A stretch of 64,000 bases of DNA from Podocnemis expansa (Eukaryota > Chordata > Testudines > Podocnemididae). The stretch spans positions 1,282,147 through 1,346,146 of the forward strand of contig ML682122.1 of NCBI GenBank assembly GCA_007922195.1, read 5' to 3'. The first letter of the stretch is position 1. The number at the start of each line of letters is the position of its first letter. Shown here one piece after another: positions 1 through 11,557 of this stretch. Made by a program: the position numbers and the translations under genes. A model generated the notes under the pieces. The model saw nothing but the letters and a program-made list of their open reading frames with translations. It searched no databases and had not been told where the DNA came from.

Positions 1-2
1 AT

Positions 3-48
3 GGGTATTTCTACATTGGAGCCTTAGGTCGACTTAAAGAATGCCATG
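3..48 (+). repeat. 5' end of a TTAAGTC-type foldback element (truncated)
   Basis: The stretch starts with a GGGTATTTCTACAT terminus and runs into GGTCGACTTAA, matching the left ends of the foldback elements at 9757 and 25437. It breaks off where Penelope-like sequence begins. Confidence 0.55.
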
Positions 49-49
49 T

Positions 50-118
50 CCATGAAAGCTTATGCAATAAATCAGTTTGTTAGGCTTTAAGTGCCACAGG
101 ACTCCTTGTTTGTTTCTC
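50..118 (+). mobile_element. Penelope-like element 3' terminal fragment
   Basis: CATGAAAGCTTATGCAATAA followed by TTTGTTAGGCTTTAAGTGCC and CAGGACTCCTTGTTTG matches the terminal repeat of the better preserved Penelope-like copies at 21863-23125 and 52801-53390. Only the terminal piece is present. Confidence 0.6.
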
Positions 119-719
119 ATAATACCAGGCCTTCAGGGTCATCCGTATTAGTATTTGCATATGAAGATTCACAAAAAATGTTGCTATTTAGCTGACTGCC
201 ATTACGTGCTGCAATTCATATTGTTTTGCCGACAGTAATTTAGGAAGGACTTTGATGTAACTGTTAATTTCAATAATGTATAGTGTAAAGAGTCAATATG
301 AATGCAGAGGAAATGTAATTATGGTCAAGCATAGTGTAATGTTAATTATTAAAACTGAGTAAAGAAGGATTAGTCTTGCTAAATTCTGGACAAGTGCAAG
401 TCATATTTGAAGGGTACAATCCCTGTTCTCAGTGCACTGATTAGCCATTGATACATCATTCCATCTTTGAGTGTAACTATAATCGGAGCATTGTATAAGT
501 GACAACTGCAGGCTGTCTTGCTTTAATCACCATTTTTCATTTTAATAAAGTTTGGTTACATCATTCAAAGTGTTGACTAAAGGCATATGACTTATCTGTA
601 ACTGAACTAGCAGCTCAAACCTGAAAACTGAGTTGTGTTTTATTGAACCCTTATCTTTAGCCGTCTAATATTAATTCAGAATTTTTAATATGAGGCTAAA
701 ACAGTGAATATAATAAAGC
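119..719. other. AT-rich intergenic stretch, nothing recognised
   Basis: I see no gene, structured repeat or long open frame here. Confidence 0.5.
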
Positions 720-2740
720 ACAGTCCCATCTCAACCCCAAAACCAAGGCCAGACCACCAAGCCCGAGCACCTTAATGGGGCTGGCGTGAGCAGGGCTGGA
801 ATGAGGAGTTTTTGTGCCGGGGTAAGCAGCCCAGGTTGTGCCCTCCCTGGATCTGGCCCAGGGCCCAATCCATCTCCAGACATCGCCGGGAGGCAGCAGG
901 GAGATCCACTGCCCCTGAGAGGCTGTGAGGAGCTGGATCCATCGCCAGTCACCACTAGGAAATGGCTGGGGCTTCCTGATGCCTCCGGTGGCAACTGCGG
1001 ACAGACGGCTCCCTGCGGCATGCCAATGGCAGTTGGGATTCCCTTACCTGTCTGTGGCATCAGCACAGCCCCATGCCAGAGCTCTACTGGATGAGCATCC
1101 ACAAGCTTCTCTCTGCCCCCCGATCATGCTTGGGGCAGGGTGGGAGATTTTAAACTACCACAACCCCAGCCTCAGCCTGGCACCCGGAGTGGCATGTGCT
1201 TCTCAGGCCAGGTAGGGGCTGTGGCTGCCGGCCATGTGGCTTCCTTTAATATTTGGTACCTGGAGTTTTTTCCTGCCCCCCCCCCCCCCCCGCCAGTTAC
1301 AATCCTGTTAAAAAGTCCTTGGTTTAGAAATCTGCTTCTCATATAGAAGCAGAGCTGTATCTAGGCTTTATGGTACCTGGGGCAAGAAGCCCCAAGGGTG
1401 CCTCCCCCCATCCATAACAGGCTCTGATCTGGTCCAGGGCTCAATCCATCCTCGTGGCAGAGAACTATGAGGTAGTACCTCCCCCACTGCCAAAATAGCA
1501 CAGCCAGGGACTTGGTGTGGGTACCTCCCAGGCCACCGGAACAGTGAAACCAGGGACCTAGCACGGGGCTGCCTCCCCTATGATCAGGACAGCATGAGCA
1601 GAGACCTGGCACATGGGGCTTGGGAGAGTGCGGCCCAGGACACAGTGTGGGGGTGTGTCTGCACCCCACTGAATAGCCAGCCTGGCTGGCCACCCAAACA
1701 GAGTTGGAGTGCCTCCTGCCCCTGCCCCATCAGGATCATGCCTTCCCCACCAACCACCCACATGGCCAACCAGCAACCCAGGGTCAGGAGGTACCTCCTT
1801 GGCTCCCTCGTCTGCTGACTAGCCAGCCAGCTGGGGCCAGGAATGTGCCTCCCCTACTGACCAGCCAGGTAGTGCCAGTGCCCTACCATGCACACACTTT
1901 TGCTTACCTATCTGTGGGTCTGGCAGAGGCTGAACAGCTGTGCCGGCCATGTGGCTGTTGGTCAGAGGTTTTCTCTCTCCGCGCTCCCTCCCGCCTCCCA
2001 GCATGCATCTGACCAGGCCTTGCATGATGGGGGCAGGGTGCAAGATGCCCTCCTCCAGCCACATTCTGGCTCTGGAAGAAATGTTCTTTTTCCAAGGTAC
2101 ATTCCCCTTCAGGAGCTAGGCAGCATTGGCTGTCACCCTGTGAAAATTGTCACCTGTGGATTGCCACATTTGTTCCTCCATAGTTATGGTCCTGGGCCCT
2201 AGGTTTTATGGTGCCTAGGCACCTGTGACTTTGGCGCCACAGTGGGTGGTGCGTGGCCTCCCCCCACCACTGTGCCCACCCTGCCTCTGGTGGGGTGAGG
2301 CTCGCCCAGTGACCAGCCCTTCACTCCTGCCCTCCCATGAGTTAGGGGCAGAGTGAGCTGGTCTGGGGCATGGGATCTGCTCCCCACCCCCCGCATCCAT
2401 GCCCGCCTTCCCTGCTCCCAGAGACGAACAGCTGGCCCAGAGGAGGGGAAAGACAGTGGAGCCTGGCCTCCAGGTTGGCCCACTCCAACCCTGAGCAGGC
2501 AGTTCCCACCCTGTGGATGGGGCAGATCAGCCAAGAAGAGAGGCTGGTTCCATGCTCCTGGCTGCCCTCTGCTCCCTTGCCCCCCTGCTTGCGCCTGCTC
2601 CATGCCAAAAGCAACAGGCATGGGGTGGCAGATAGCAGTGCCATGGGGGGGGGGCAGCAGCGTGGGCCCCATGCTGCACTGCTCATAGCAGGACAGGGCC
2701 AGACCCCAAAACCACAGGGCCGGGGGGGCTATGTCTACAC
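720..2740. repeat. GC-rich repeat mosaic with direct sub-repeats
   Basis: A 2-kb GC-rich island between AT-rich flanks. Sub-repeats are visible: TAGGCTTTATGGTACCTGGG near 1364 recurs in altered form near 2200, each followed by a C-rich run. Phrases of the type 'ggccacc..cagggacct' repeat between 1520 and 1620. A run of 16 C lies at 1276-1291. Overlapping open frames occur on both strands without codon bias or family motifs, so I read this as repeat-derived sequence rather than a gene or promoter CpG island. Confidence 0.5.
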
Positions 2741-2754
2741 TTAGGCTTTTAGTT

Positions 2755-3270
2755 CAAATTGACTCAATTCCAGATGTGGCATCACCAGTGCCAAATAGAG
2801 GGGAATAATCACATGCCTCAATCTGCTGGCAACACTTCTACTGATGCCCAGTATGACATTGGCCTTTTTGGTAACAAGAATACACTTTTGACTCATATCC
2901 AGCTTCCATTCCACCAGAACCCCAGGTCCTTTTATACAGTGATGCTACTTAGATGATCACTCTCAAGATTGCAGCAGTGCATGGGGTTTTTATGTCCCAT
3001 GTGCAGGACTTTGCACTTGTCCTTGCTGAGCCTCATGAGATTTCTTCTGGCCCACTTCTCATATTTATTTAGGTTTCCCTGAATCCTGTCCCTGCCCTCC
3101 AATGTGTCTACCGTTCCCTCCAGCTTGGTGTCATCCACAAACTTACTGAGTGCACAATCTATACCATCATCTAGCTCATTAATGAAAATGTTGAATGGAG
3201 CTGGCCCCAGGACCGACCCCTGGGCACACCACTTGTTACTGGTTGCCAACTAGACATGGTGTTACCTCAG
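2755..3270 (-). mobile_element. CR1 LINE reverse transcriptase fragment (decayed)
   Basis: Read on the minus strand, 3249-2932 encodes the CR1 reverse-transcriptase palm: GSVLGP, then FNIFINELDDGID, then SKFVDDTKLEG. The catalytic Y/FADD box has become FVDD. The following thumb segment (NLMRLSKDKCKVLHMG) is CR1-typical. Further left the homology continues in other frames (AGYES for the expected [14 protein letters not shown] for ASRSREV), so indels are present. Both ends are truncated and the copy is inactive. Confidence 0.85.
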
Positions 3271-3446
3271 AACTCACATGTACAGTTTTAAGCCACCTGA
3301 AAGCAACAAATAATATTTAGTTGCCTCCAAACTAGATTAGTTCTGAGATGGAGGGTGGAATCAGATAAGGATGGATAAAACCCCTAGTGGAAAATGCAGC
3401 TACAGCCTCCCGATCAAGAACAGATTCAGAGCAATGAAGAAACTTA

Positions 3447-3859
3447 GAGTATGTCCACATGTCTCTTTTATTTTGAAATAACACTGGTTATATCGAAATA
3501 AAAAAAAGATTAGGTCCACGTTACATTTTCTTATTTTGAAATGACAGGCTCTTAAACCCCATTCATTTCAAAATGGCTGTTATTTCAAAATAGTTATTTC
3601 AAAATAACGCTGTTCACACATGTTGTTTTGAAACAACACCATTGTTTCGAAATAACTGTTTTGAAACAACATGTCCAAATGGCATTACTTCAAAATAACC
3701 ATTTTGAAATAACAGCCGTTTTGATATCAGGCTTTCCCTTAATTCAAATTAACATTTTCTTAATTAGATTTAATTTATTTTGAAATAAAGATTTTATTTC
3801 AAAATAACTCATTTTAAAATAACTTATTTCGAAATAATGATGTATGTGTAGACATAGCC
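3447..3859. mobile_element. Foldback MITE, AT-rich TTTCGAAA family (copy A)
   Basis: About 413 bp bounded by GAGTATGTCCAC and GTAGACATAGCC, with a TTA duplication on each side (3444-3446 and 3860-3862). The interior is a series of TTATTTCAAAATAA / TTGTTTCGAAACAA palindromic modules. There is no coding capacity. A 3-bp TTA duplication and these termini fit a PIF/Harbinger-like non-autonomous element; the superfamily is an inference. Confidence 0.75.
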
Positions 3860-3862
3860 TTA

Positions 3863-5424
3863 GAGCTAGGAATTCTTTGAAAACAGGTATTAATATTTAT
3901 TTATGATTTTACAGACTTAAAAGGACATTCCAAGATGAAAAATATGCATTTAAATCAATTCTTGTATATCACAGCAAGCATTACAGAGTGACAGTTTAGA
4001 ATGGAATTCTACTTTGCTGGCTTACAGTTCTTAAAGTTACAGACATGCAATTACAGACTTAACAAGAAAAGAAAACACATTAAAACATTAGACACTAATA
4101 CCTAAACACTTAACAAACTATAACATTCCACAGGTGAGGGTCAGTCACCTATGGAATGGGGAGATCTCAGGTCTTACATCTATTTCCCTTCTCTGCACAA
4201 TGAGGGTTCCCAACTTAGGCTTTTCCTGCAGGTTTACCTAGCAAGCAGTTTGTTAGTTTCCTACCACAGTCTAGTGGAGTTTGATTTTGAACTCTGTCTA
4301 GCAGTCTCTTGTGCTGTGCCGTTCATTTAGCACTTCCACTCAGCAGCAGGTGACCTAAGCAACTGAAGAGACATTGACTTCAATGGTTTTCTAAGGCTCA
4401 CAGTTACAGTTGTGCAGGGTTATTTGCTGTGCTGATTGTCTTAGAGATGGTCTTTCAACATGTGTACAGAGTGAGAGCTTCAGGAATCTGAACTTTATGG
4501 TGGAGCTCAGTTAGCCACTGAACTTAGACCCTTTAGCCTTAGAACCATGCACTTTGAGTCGGGACTCAGTTACCCAGATGGTGCAGCCTCTTTAGGACCG
4601 AAACCTTCACTCAACCAGTGCCAGAGATGGTGAGACTTGAAGTCCCCCAACAAGGAAGGAGTCCCAGTTTGTATCCTCTGAACCAGCACCTATAGGCAGG
4701 ACTTAGTTGGCTGTGTGGTGCGGCCGTTTGGAACGAATCCATTCTTCTGAGACTAAGTCAGGAGACCTAGCTTGTAGAAGTCCACCAGAGACGTTGTTAC
4801 TCTCTCTGGGGATGAGTGAGAGTGTGACTCCTAGTGCAGCGGGAACATAGCCAGAGGCCAGTGGAACCCAATAAGCAGCAGGAGAGATCTCTGAATTTTG
4901 CTGAAATGCTGCTCCTTTTATACACTCCAAACCCCTATTCACATCCTCTTGACCAATCACAAAGAAGATTCACTTCTAAACAATCACCAAGAGGATGATT
5001 TCACCCTTTTACTCTTAGCATAGCTGTCCTTGATCAGCCACCTGCGAGGGGGAGGTGAGAAAGATCAAAGGCGTTCATGGAGGGCTATGCAGTGGGGAGA
5101 AGGGCTACGAACATCCGATGGGAGAGGCGAGTGAAGGAGGTCAAAAGTTTAAACTCTCTACCACTCACCTTATAATGACAAAAGATGTATCTTTTAGGTT
5201 TGCCCTTTTTAGTCAAATTATATATTCCTTATGATCCATATGGAGGGAGATCATATTTAATATACTAACTGCATTTGAATACTGAAACACTTGTTAAAGA
5301 GAAGTAGTAATTATATTTGAACTATATTCTTACTTATTCTGATGAAGATTTTTACCAGATTGATTACTTTACACTATTTCCTACTCCTAAGTTCCTTTTT
5401 TAAATCAGATTTACTCTAATACTA
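3863..5424. other. Intergenic stretch, no gene recognised
   Basis: Mixed-composition sequence. 4130-5160 is moderately GC-rich and could be an unidentified repeat, but I found no paired copy in the window and no coding motif. Confidence 0.4.
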
Positions 5425-5795
5425 GCAAGGTGGCAAAAATCACAAGCTATAGTGGAGCGATTGATTCCTACACTCTGAAACCATTTAGCTAGCCAGTTTT
5501 CTATCCACCTTACAGTCCATGCATCCAACCTACGCTTCCTTAACTTGCTGATGAGAATGCTGTGGGAAACCATATCAAAAGCATTGCTGAAGTCAAGGTA
5601 TATCACATCAACGGCTATTCCCACAGCCATCCAGTCATCTCATCATGAAAGGCAATGAGGTTGATCAGGCACAATTTACCCTTGGTGAATCCATGCTGAC
5701 TATTCTTGATCACTCTATTTTCCTCCAAGTGTTTCAGGATGGATTCTCTGAGAATCTATTCCATGATTTTTCCAAGGATTGGGGTGAGCCTGACA
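5425..5795 (-). mobile_element. CR1 LINE reverse transcriptase fragment
   Basis: On the minus strand, 5630-5400 reads AVDVIYLDFSNAFDMVSHSI followed by LRKRRLDAWTVRWIENWL, the CR1 finger/palm region with the DF.NAFD motif. Sequence to the right (5640-5795) continues upstream homology (a NSQHGFTKGKLCLINL-like segment) in a shifted frame. It is a truncated, frameshifted fossil. Confidence 0.85.
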
Positions 5796-6270
5796 GGTCT
5801 GCAATTCCCAGCTGCTCATTGTGTGGTGGGAGCAGGGACCCCATGTGTCCAGCTGCCCTGCAGCTGGCTGGGGTGTGGAGCAGAGACCCATGTGCTTGGC
5901 TTCCCTGCAGATGCCAGATGGTGGGGAGAGGGTGCGGTTTCCCTGCTCCTGCTGACCGGCAGCTGTGGGGAAGCTGGGCACACCGGCTTCTTGGCTTCTC
6001 TGCCCCTGCTGCTGGGGCAGCAAAGGGGAAGCCAGGCATGCTGGCTTCCCTGCCCCCACCACCTGGCCAGCGATGGGGGATGAAGGTCACCTGGGCAACC
6101 CTGTGTCCACCACCCTTCCAGCAGCTGGGGATGCAGGGCTCCCGGGGCTGCATTCCCCAGGACTGTGTCCTCCCCCTCGCTGGCCAGGGTCCTGATTCCC
6201 TCACTGGCCACAGTGCTGAGGGGGAAGATCTTCCTTCCAAGGTGCCATCCAGTGGTCATTTCACAGAACA
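5796..6270. repeat. GC-rich degenerate minisatellite-like block
   Basis: Imperfect units of the type GGCTTCCCTGCCCCTGCTGC recur several times (for example near 5898, 5990 and 6043). The block begins exactly where CR1 homology stops. Open frames here exist on both strands and reflect the repeat. Confidence 0.5.
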
Positions 6271-6555
6271 ACTCTCCCCTTCACATTAGTATGATCTGAT
6301 GGCCTTTAGCAGCCAGTATACACTGTCAGGGACTGTTTCTCCTTTCTTCTGTTTTTAGGGGGCCCTGGAATACTTTCCCCTAAAAATAGGGTGTTCTGGG
6401 GCATCCCAGCATACTTTAACCCCTGAAAGCACACACAGAGAAGGAACACGTCCATCACTAGGATACAGGAAGCGGCACCCAGCCAGCTCTGGCTCTGCTT
6501 CTCCATGAAGGGCCAGCCCAGCTTGGCTGAGGCCCCCGCCTGCACCTACCTGCAT

Positions 6556-6912
6556 CAGTGTTCCCTCTGATTTTTTATAGGCTGTGTGCACAAAAAATTT
6601 CTTTTGTGTAAATTTTTGGAACCAGCACCCAAATTTGTGCACACTCCAGTGAGTGTAGTCAAACTTGTGAGTGCAACAAAGTAAGTGTGTATGTTGGAAA
6701 TAATGTCTAAATTTTACTTTGATATGGTGATGGAAATGATTTTGTAAATTACAAATCCTTATTTGAAATGTGCTACTTGAAATCACCTTCTTAAAAGTAG
6801 CATAAAAATATTAGCACTGTTGAATTTATTTGTGTGTGCTCTATTTTGTTGTGTGCACAAGTTTAACAACCTGTGTGTGCGCGCACACGCACACAGCTTA
6901 GAGGGAACATAG
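6556..6912. mobile_element. hAT-type MITE (CAGTGTTCCCTC termini)
   Basis: The left terminus CAGTGTTCCCTCT and right terminus AGAGGGAACATAG are near-perfect inverted repeats. They are flanked by 8-bp direct repeats ACCTGCAT (6548-6555) and ACCTGCAC (6913-6920). An 8-bp duplication is the hAT signature. The interior has no coding capacity and contains alternating GTGTGTGCGCGCAC near the right end. Confidence 0.75.
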
Positions 6913-7259
6913 ACCTGCACCCCCTGGCACTGATGGGGTGGCACTGGGCTGGCCTTTCACAACAGGGGAGGGGCACAGGGGGCTCTGTGACTTTAAGAAA
7001 CTCCTACATCTCTCCTCCTCCTTCATGGCACCTTGTGGAGCTGGGAGAGGGAGAGGAGGGAGGAACAAGGAGTGCAGATTGAAGCACAAGTGCCAGAGTT
7101 TTACATCCAGCCAGAGGGCCGTAGTTTGCCTGCCCTTGCCCTAGGACAGTGGCCATCAAACACTTTTCCTTCCAACCTGTTTTTTGGACCCCTCTACCGG
7201 GTGGTGACTGCTCCATTGTGGGATGGGTGGGCCACCCCCCCTGTCCAGTATCAGAGCTA

Positions 7260-7505
7260 GCCAGCAGGGGAGTGACGGGCAGCTGCCACCCTCCCAGGAT
7301 CAGCACTGGCCAGCAGGGGAGCAAGGGGCGGCAGCCCCCTTCCTGGAAGCGGTGCCAGCAGGCAGGGGAGCAAGGGGCAGATGTCCCCTTCCCAGAAGCA
7401 GCCCCACTCTGCTGGAGTTTGCAGGGCAGCTGCTCCCTTCTCCCTGGGAGGAGTGCCAGCCAGCAGGGGAGTGAGGGGCAGCAGCTGTCCCCCTCCCGGA
7501 GCAGA
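7260..7505. repeat. Minisatellite, unit about 50 bp
   Basis: The phrase CCAGCAGGGGAGNNANGGGC starts near 7261, 7310, 7355 and 7460. This gives a unit close to 50 bp and about five diverged units alternating with CCCCCTTCCxGGAAGC phrases. Confidence 0.65.
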
Positions 7506-7555
7506 GACACTACCATGACCCAGTACCTGCAAGTCTGCGACTCAGTAGTAGGTCA

Positions 7556-7746
7556 CTACCAATCTCCTCTCTAATTATTTGTAGGCTGTGTGTGCAAAAA
7601 AATTCTTTGTGTGTGCAAAAAAAAATTTCTTTGTATGCACCAATTTTAGCACTATTGAATTTTTTTGTGCACACTTCATTTTGTTGTGTGCAGGGTTTCA
7701 TAATCTGTGTGCACGCGCACATGCGCACAGCTTAGAGGGAACAGTG
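7556..7746. mobile_element. hAT-type MITE, second copy
   Basis: It shares GTAGGCTGTGTGTGCAAAAA, TTGTGTGCAGGGTTTCATAA and the right end CTTAGAGGGAACAGTG with the element at 6556-6912, at about half its length. The left end (CTCCTCTCTAATT) is worn and no clean duplication is visible. Confidence 0.65.
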
Positions 7747-8186
7747 CTTGCTACCCAAACTTTGACAACCAGTGCCCTAGGGTATGATCTGGGCAACTTT
7801 CTTATTCACTTTTTCAATGAAATTGTGTGATTTAACGCAAAAATGTGCCATGCAACTCTCCTTTTTAAATAGTCATAACACACTTTTCATTATTGTTATT
7901 TTGTCATGTTTCATACAGCATCATACATATTCACCTATATGGAACACATCTCCAGCTAGTTCACATTGCTGGAGGCAGACAAGCAGAGCTGTCTCCCAGA
8001 ACACAAAGAGTCAAGGCTGCAAGCACACATCCAGAGGAAATATGAATGACAATGGCCCAGCTATATGACTGTAGAACCTCGGCTGGAGAAAGAAAGATCA
8101 ACCACCCTCTCTGTGAAAAGTGAAGGATTTCAGCACAGGAAATGGGACTGGGGCATTGCAAAAGGAGTGACTTGGAACTGTTAGAA

Positions 8187-8455
8187 CAGAGGTGTCAAAC
8201 TCATTTGCTACAGCCGGCCAGATTTGACTTAAATGTACTTCAGGTGAGTTGTACATACCATAATTTGAAATATTAGGGCCTATACTCTAATAGCCCTGCA
8301 GAGAGCTGGATATATGAAACTGCACGCAGTGATAATCCAAGACTTCTCTCTCTCTCTTAGTGAGAGAGTGTGATCTCACAAAGCACAGTTGCAGGCTGGA
8401 TGGAAGAGGTTTATTTGCCATATATGGCCCCTGGGCTGAATTTTTGACACTGCTG
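8187..8455. mobile_element. hAT-type MITE (CAGAGGTGTCAAA termini)
   Basis: Termini CAGAGGTGTCAAACTC and TTTTTGACACTGCTG are inverted with two mismatches. Flanks TGTTAGAA (8179-8186) and TGTTAGGG (8456-8463) agree at 6 of 8 bases, fitting an old hAT 8-bp duplication. The interior is non-coding. Confidence 0.7.
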
Positions 8456-8463
8456 TGTTAGGG

Positions 8464-9505
8464 GCCTTTCTCCAGAAGAAACTCCATCTCGAAACATCTC
8501 TGTGTAAAAAGCAGACCTAATACCTACCTTGAGAAAGGTAGAGACTGCCAGTGAAATCATCAGCCAGTCCTGTGAGTAGCACTGGAAGGGTATGTCTCCA
8601 CTTGCAAGTTAGTTTGAACCAAAGAGGCTTAATTCAAACTAACTTACTACCTGTCCACACTAGGCTTTCATTAGTTCAAGTTGAGGAACTCCTAATTCGA
8701 ACTAATGAACATTTAGTTTGAATTAGTAAGACCTGCTGGTTAGTTTAAACTAAGCCCTTAGTTTGAGCCTTAGTTTGAACTAAGGATGCTGTAGACTAGG
8801 ATTAACCCTTAGTTCATACTTAATAATTTTGAATTAAGGGTAGGTAGTTTGAATTAGCCAAGTGGACTAATTTGACAACACTAAGTTGAATTTGTCTACT
8901 TCATTAATTTGAACTAATAAGTTCAAGTTTAATTAAAACTAAAGTTGAACTTATTAGTTCAAATTAACAAATTAGAACTAAGTTTTCCTACTGTAGATAT
9001 AGCTGAAGGGACTACAACAGTAAACTTTTGTTAAGAATTGTCTTAGCTTTTGTTTGATTGTGATTGACTCCTGGCTGCTTGATTTGCTATATATTCACTT
9101 AAAATCATAGTTTTTTTTTTTTTAATTAATAAGCTAGGGTTTTTTTTCCCTTTGTTTTCTTTTATCTAAAGCTGTGAAGATTCTAGAGAGTACGAAGGAG
9201 CAAGGGGTGTTTTCATTTAAGCTTCCATGTTAAACCAATGGACAAATCGTATATGCGGTATCCTAGGAAGGTTCCCAATTCTTGAAGGATGGAAGCTCCA
9301 GGTGTGGCATCTTGGACTGCAGTTTGTTTGTTGGATGACCACCCCCATGTGCTAGTGAAGACACTTCTTCTGCTTGGGACCTATTACACACAGGAGGCTG
9401 GTGTGGACTGCCCCTGGAGTGGGGGGTGGGGGTCCATCTAGCAAAGTGGGTTAAGTCAGAATCCAGGCATGGGCAAGTGGAAATGCACCGTGGCACACCA
9501 GACCA
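8464..9505 (+). repeat. Dispersed repeat R1, copy 1 (interrupted by MITE B)
   Basis: Segments 8464-8587 and 9005-9505 align with 32005-32480 and about 42870-43460. Shared landmarks in order are ATCATCAGCCA, GGACTACAACAGTAAAC, a CTTAAAATCA stretch, TTTTATCTAAAGCTGTG, TTACACACAGGAG and a final TGGCACACC. Copies 2 and 3 have an AATAAAC signal before TTTATCTAA, which would suit a polyadenylation signal in an LTR or a non-LTR 3' end. The element class is not established. Confidence 0.6.
8588..9004. mobile_element. Foldback MITE, AGTTTGAACTAA family (copy B)
   Basis: Bounded by GGGTATGTCTCCACT and GTAGATATAGCT, with GAA on both sides (8585-8587, 9005-9007). The interior repeats AGTTTGAACTAA/TTAGTTCAAATT modules. 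It is inserted in repeat R1: R1 homology is present on both sides and is continuous in the uninterrupted copy near 42950. Confidence 0.75.
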
Positions 9506-9756
9506 GATATTGGAAGGAAAGCATCACACCATTACACATGGGATAAAGAAATTGTCACACTGAGCATTGCTAAGCTCAAAGCTTTTTAGACACAAAATTT
9601 TACACAATGGTTATATGCTGAGGTTAAAAGATTTGGAATTTGACTGTATTTGTCAAAATCTTGGAATTGGCCAAGGAATAACAATCTATAAGAAGTTTCT
9701 TCAATCTTCTCTCAAAACACCAGTGGATGTGTCTAGTCTTCTCTAAGAACACCAAG

Positions 9757-10866
9757 GGGTATGTCTACACTAGAACCTTAGGTCAATGTATCCTTCCTTA
9801 AACTGACCTAAGGAACTCCACCACCGAACAGGGCTTTTACTAAGTCCACTTAAGCTCTTGCTTAACTTGACTTAATAACACCTGCTTCTAAGGCCGATTT
9901 AAGGTTTTAGTCAACCTAGGAGCAATGGCCTTGGTTGGGGCCCTGCATCCTGACCACCCCTTGCACTGATCCAACTGATAGGGTCTGATCCGTCCCCAGG
10001 CACCAACTCTAGGTGGCTGGAAGCTGAATATGCCATGATTCCCTTGCCACAAGGGGATGGAGTCAGCTCCTGCTCCTCATACCAAGGGGCATGATCTGGC
10101 TCCGAGCCCCATGTGGCAAGAGACTTACAGCTGAATCAGGCCCCAAACTGCTTGCCAGTGGCAGCAGGAAGGTCAGAGCCTAATCTAGGCATAAGCTACT
10201 TCCTGCTGTGGGCAGGTGGCTCAGAGCCTAGTCAATTTCACAGACTAGGAGCCTGCAAATTTGACACCATTACATTAGGACAGAATAGACATTTGGGCTG
10301 ACTTACTCATTACCAATGGTGATTCCATTCTTTTAGCATTTACTTATTCACCTCACATGGTACAGCTTCCAAAATCTTAAGTTGACCTAATAAATTCCAA
10401 ATGAAGCTTGGGTTTTGCTTAAGTCAACTTTAAGTTGACTTAAACCCCTTGGGTATGCCTACCCATCTCTTTTATTTCAAAATAACACTGGTTATTTTGG
10501 AATAAAAGAGATTAGGTTTACACGACATTTTCTTATTTCGAAATGATGGGATCCATCATTTCAAAATAAGAACCATCATTTTGAAACAGCTTAAACCCCA
10601 TTCATTTCAAAATGGCTGTTATTTTGAAATGGTTATTTCGAAATAAGGCCATTTGGACATGTTGTTTCGAAATAACATCATTGTTTCGAAACAACTGTTT
10701 TGAAACAACATATCCGAACAGCCTTATTTCAAAATAACCTTTTCAAAACAACAGCCATTTTGATAGCAGGCTTTCCCTTAATTCAAATTAACATTTTCTT
10801 AATTTGAATTAACTTATTTCAAAATAACGATGTGTGTGTAGACATAGCCCTAGTGTAGACGTAGTC
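9757..10866. mobile_element. Foldback element, TTAAGTCAACTTAA family (copy C), carrying a nested MITE
   Basis: The left end GGGTATGTCTACACTAG and right end TAGTGTAGACGTAGTC are inverted. Arms contain TTAAGTTGACTTAA-type palindromes. The GC-rich core (9930-10290) includes GCCTAGTCAATTTCACAGAC, nearly identical to the core of the element at 25437. The right arm is split by a complete foldback MITE at 10451-10849. Confidence 0.7.
10451..10849. mobile_element. Foldback MITE, AT-rich TTTCGAAA family (copy D), nested in copy C
   Basis: GGGTATGCCTACCC to GTAGACATAGCC, about 400 bp, closely matching the copy at 3447-3859 including the TTGATAGCAGGCTTTCCC interior. It is flanked by CTT/CTA. Copy C sequence resumes directly after it with TAGTGTAGACGTAGTC. 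Confidence 0.75.
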
Positions 10867-11557
10867 ACTGAAGAGACAAAAAGGTAACTGTGATGTGAAA
10901 CATGTAACTATTTCCAAATATTACATGCTAATAAGGGTTTCCCATATAAAAGTCTGTTTGAATCAAAATTTAAAGCCTGGTCAAAACTTAACTAGAGAGC
11001 AGTTAATCTAGCCTTAGCTTCAGTCTAAGAACGCTGAGTTGTTTTCAGACACAACCTGACCTAAACCCAACACATGTTGTCTGATACAGATGGGTTCAGG
11101 GTGCCTTGAACAGAGTGTTGAGGAGCCTGAAATGCACAGTTTTCCAAGACAGTGTTTTGGGACTATGGCAGAGGTTAATGTGGAGGAGACAGTGAGAAGG
11201 CCCACTTTGTCCTCAGACACACTTTGACCTCAGACATACAAAGCAGGCTGAGGAAGCAGTGGGGTCAGTGAAGCAATAGACGTGTTATCCTGACTTCCCT
11301 TCACTGGCCACTCACAACAGCTGCCCTCCTAACTCCTTGCCACCCACACTGCTATTGTATTTGCACAATTGGCAGTGGCCTCTGTGCTGAAGGGAATATA
11401 ACCCTCCTCCCCATCCCTAAAATGACATGGGTCTTCCCAGTCTCCATTCTCTACCTCCTTTACCTCCAGAACTTGTCTCTATTCATGCTGTGTCCCCTAC
11501 TCCAAGGAGCCTGGGATGGAGGAAGAGTGCAGCAAGAGTTGCATCATCTCAAAGTGC

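Noticed and set aside
731..2744. Overlapping 60-157 codon frames on both strands
   Set aside because: Compositional openness of GC-rich repeat sequence; no motif, no consistent start or splice signal.
3447..3859. CRISPR-like regularly spaced palindromes
   Set aside because: The modules are parts of eukaryotic foldback transposons with terminal repeats; spacing is irregular and there are no spacers or cas genes.
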